From positions 62,001 to 126,000 of the forward strand of contig JANXZM010000100.1 in the NCBI GenBank assembly GCA_025355505.1: 64,000 nt of DNA, written 5' to 3'. The notes beneath the pieces were generated by a model, which searched no databases, was not told the DNA's origin, and was given only the letters and a program-made list of their open reading frames with translations. The stretch's first letter is position 1, and each line of letters opens with the position of its first letter. Below are positions 61,876 through 64,000 of the stretch, in pieces. The DNA is from Acidobacteriaceae bacterium (lineage in GTDB: Bacteria > Acidobacteriota > Terriglobia > Terriglobales > Acidobacteriaceae). A program made the translations under genes and the position numbers.

Positions 61876-63552
61876 ATGAAACCGCTGACGACTACTTGCG
61901 CTTGGCTGCGCCGCACGATTGCTTTGAGTCTCACGATGGTTAGTCTCACGATCATTGCGGCCGCTCAGGGTCACGCCATGGGCGGAACCAGGCCAGTCAC
62001 GATGATGACGGGTCTGGGCGATTTGCATCATCCGGTTTCAACCAAGAACGCGGAAGCGCAGGGATTTTTCGATCAGGGACTGCGGTTGATTTACGCGTTC
62101 AACCATGACGAGGCGGCGCGCTCATTTCAAAAGGCGGCGGCACTGGATCCGAAGCTGGCGATCGCTTACTGGGGAATTGCCGAGGCGGTAGGTCCGAACT
62201 ACAACGATCCGGCGAGCGAAGACCGCTTCAAGCAGGCGCACCAGGCGATTCAGAAGGCAGTGGACCTGAGTGGCAATGCCTCTGATGCCGAACGCGGCTA
62301 CATTTTGGCGATGGCGAAACGCTTTCCGGCGGATCCGAAGTCGGACTTGCGGAAGGCAGCGGAAGACTATCGTGACGCGATGCGGGACGTGGTAAAGAAC
62401 AATCCCGACGACCTGGATGCGGCGACGTTGTTCGCGGAATCGGGGATGGGCCTGCATCCGTGGGGACTGTGGCATCGGGACGGGACGCCCGAGGAGGGCA
62501 CGGAGGAGATCGTCGCGACGCTGGAATCGGTGATCAAACGCGATCCCAATCATCTGGGCGCGCTCCATTACTACATTCACACCGTGGAAGCTTCGAATTC
62601 TCCGGAACGGGCTTTGGCTGGGGCGAACCGCCTGGCTTCTTTGGCGCCGGCAGCCGGACACATTGTGCATATGCCGGCGCACGTTTACATCCGCACGGGA
62701 GATTACGCGGCGGCGGTGAAAACTAACCAGGAAGCGGCGGCGGTCGATCGAGCGTACATCAAGAGCAGCGGCGTGCAGGGCATTTATCCGATGATGTACT
62801 ACAGCCACAATCTGCATTTCATCGCGATGTGCTCCGCCATGGTGGGAGACTACGCGCAATCGTACAGGGCGGCGGAGATGCTCGCGGCACATGTGGGACC
62901 GTCCGTAAAAGACATGCCGCCGCTCGAGGGATTCATGACCATCCCGATGGCTGTGAATGTGCGCTTCCATAAGTGGGACGCAATTATGGCCATGAAGGAG
63001 CCCGCTGCGGAAATGAAAGCGGCGGTTGGCTTCTGGCACTTTGCGCGGGGCATGGCGCTCGCGGGTAAAGGCAAGATCAGCGAGGCGGAAGCGGAATACA
63101 AGATCGTGGCCGAGGCCGAGAAAGCGATGCCGCCGGATGCGATTTTCCAAATGCCCATTAACAACAAGACCAAAGACATTCTGAAGATTGCGGAAAATGT
63201 TCTGGGGGCGCAGGTGGCGCTCGCGAAAAAAGATAACGCTGCCGCCGTGGGTATGCTGCGCGACGCCGTCGCCGTGCAGGATACGCTGAAGTACGACGAG
63301 CCTCAGGATTGGTTTTTCCCGGTGCGGGAGTCGCTCGGCGGAGTATTGCTGATGAGTGGCGATGCCAAGTTAGCGGAGCAGGTGTTCCGGGAGGACCTGG
63401 CAAAGAATCTTCGGAATCCACGGTCGTTGTTTGGTTTGCATCGGGCGCTGAAGGCGCAGGATCGAAATTCCGATGCCTGGTTTGTGGAGCGGGAATTTCG
63501 CAAGGCATGGAAGGGCGGAGTGGGGGAGTTGAAGGTGGAGGATCTGGTGTAG
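61876..63552 (+). CDS. Secreted TPR-repeat protein
   Basis: ATG 61876 follows CAGGAGGAAC; frames further upstream run through the promoter. The 558-residue protein has a signal peptide (LRRTIALSLTMVSLTIIAAAQG). TPR-type repeats follow (AQGFFDQGLRLIYAFNHDEA, ARSFQKAAALDPKLAIAYWG, LHYYIHTVEASNSPERALAG, HMPAHVYIRTGDYAAAV). The pattern EAxxFFDQGLRLxYAFNHDEA opens a common family of secreted TPR proteins of unknown role in acidobacteria and proteobacteria. A DUF number cannot be given with certainty. Confidence 0.8.
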   Translation: MKPLTTTCAWLRRTIALSLTMVSLTIIAAAQGHAMGGTRPVTMMTGLGDLHHPVSTKNAEAQGFFDQGLRLIYAFNHDEAARSFQKAAALDPKLAIAYWGIAEAVGPNYNDPASEDRFKQAHQAIQKAVDLSGNASDAERGYILAMAKRFPADPKSDLRKAAEDYRDAMRDVVKNNPDDLDAATLFAESGMGLHPWGLWHRDGTPEEGTEEIVATLESVIKRDPNHLGALHYYIHTVEASNSPERALAGANRLASLAPAAGHIVHMPAHVYIRTGDYAAAVKTNQEAAAVDRAYIKSSGVQGIYPMMYYSHNLHFIAMCSAMVGDYAQSYRAAEMLAAHVGPSVKDMPPLEGFMTIPMAVNVRFHKWDAIMAMKEPAAEMKAAVGFWHFARGMALAGKGKISEAEAEYKIVAEAEKAMPPDAIFQMPINNKTKDILKIAENVLGAQVALAKKDNAAAVGMLRDAVAVQDTLKYDEPQDWFFPVRESLGGVLLMSGDAKLAEQVFREDLAKNLRNPRSLFGLHRALKAQDRNSDAWFVEREFRKAWKGGVGELKVEDLV

Positions 63553-63563
63553 GGGGACGTAAA

Positions 63564-63666
63564 ATTCGCCATCCCACGAAAATTTGTCATCCCACGAAAA
63601 TTTGTTATCCTGCGAAAATTCGCCATCCCGCGAAAATTTGTCATCCTGAGCGAAGCGAAGGACCTG
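63564..63666 (+). repeat. 18-bp tandem repeat grading into a dispersed repeat
   Basis: Four and a half units of attYgYcatcccRcgaaa (starting at 63564, 63582, 63600, 63618 and 63636) end in gtcatcctgagcgaagcgaa, then ggacctgc, a dispersed element also seen in part at 45481. Units differ at two to four positions. Confidence 0.85.
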
Positions 63667-63744
63667 CTTTTTGCTGCGCGCTCCAGCTCCAGTTTTTAAA
63701 GCGGCACAATTGGGGGCAGATCGTTTATCGCGGCGCCAATGCCG

Positions 63745-64000
63745 GTAGATTCTCTCTCTCTCGACGGAATAGACGTAGTGAGGGAGGCCTCGCCAGGTTA
63801 CTTCTTTCCAGACGGTCATGCCGTTGCGCTCGGCGGCGCGGCGTGAGGGCGGATTCTCGGCGCGAATCATGGAAATCAAGAGCTCGGTTTTCAGGTGCGT
63901 AAATGCCCAGTCGCGGCAGGCGATGGCGGCTTCGGTCGCGAGATACTGTCCTCAGAAATCACGGCGCAGGTGGTATCCGATTTCGTAGAGGCGCTCGCCT
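63745..64000 (-). pseudogene. GNAT-family N-acetyltransferase, interrupted by TGA and cut by window end
   Basis: Reading the minus strand from the window edge gives GERLYEIGYHLRRDF, a TGA at 63954-63952, then GQYLATEAAIACRDWAFTHL and IRAENPPSRRAAERNGM, then HYVYSVERE. The EIGYHLRRDFWGQGYATEA pattern and N.PSRR..E..GM are RimJ/RimL-type acetyltransferase motifs. The stop stands exactly where the family has Trp (TGG to TGA). The glycine-rich acetyl-CoA loop is also altered (GQYLATEA for GQGYATEA). Past the family's normal end the frame stays open into a tandem repeat. Confidence 0.65.

Noticed and set aside
63564-63653. CRISPR array
   Set aside because: Regular 18-bp units directly abut one another without spacers and no cas genes are near, so it is a tandem repeat.

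Overview
The window looks like a chromosomal segment of an acidobacterium (Acidobacteriota, Terriglobia-like). This is inferred from gene content, not from a marker gene. The signs are Ser/Thr kinases fused to TolB-like propellers, GltX together with GlnRS, HD-GYP signalling, and many short dispersed repeats between genes and inside some of them (the 'accacagaggacacagag' type, the 'gtcatcctgagcgaagcgaagg' type and several palindromes). No tRNA, rRNA, CRISPR array or insertion sequence was recognised.

Bases 1-18446 hold a phage-type virion cluster, all on the + strand. It begins inside a tail-fibre gene, followed by a secreted beta-helix/polysaccharide-deacetylase spike, the large terminase, portal, putative protease, scaffold-like coiled coil, major capsid protein, connector and tail genes, and a tail protein with a C-terminal FN3-like domain. 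Between terminase and portal sits a cargo module: a HipA-like kinase, a DUF3037 protein fused to a LexA-type self-cleaving peptidase, and a full-length DUF3037 paralogue. No integrase or replication gene is visible, and almost every long gap in the cluster carries a host-type repeat.

Bases 18836-20098 (- strand) encode a normal 2-oxo-acid dehydrogenase E2. Phage-like material resumes at 20273-25348 with a large secreted protein, an M15 peptidase (endolysin-like), a small holin-like protein, a lipoprotein and a papain-family peptidase. A HicB/HicA-like pair follows at 25629-26387. Two phage-block genes are each split by one in-frame stop (TAG at 16057, TGA at 21023). An acetyltransferase at the right edge has a third (TGA at 63952). 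The element may therefore be decaying, or it may use readthrough.

From 26.4 kb on the content is ordinary chromosome: glnS, a rhomboid-TPR protein, a DEDD exonuclease, gltX, a GAF-GGDEF-HD-GYP sensor, a dus-type tRNA dihydrouridine synthase, a metallo-beta-lactamase-fold hydrolase, a DPP-IV peptidase, leuC-leuD, a family 2 glycosyltransferase, two polytopic membrane proteins, a MacB-like permease, queC, a TPR protein and a PilT-like ATPase. A molybdenum cofactor run follows (moeA, moaC, a response regulator with DUF4388, mog-like), then a VTT-domain membrane protein, a DUF6580 protein, a Ser/Thr kinase, a YdjM-like hydrolase, a diacylglycerol-kinase-like lipid kinase, a secreted TPR protein and a broken acetyltransferase.

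All family calls come from reading motifs by eye. No database search was run.
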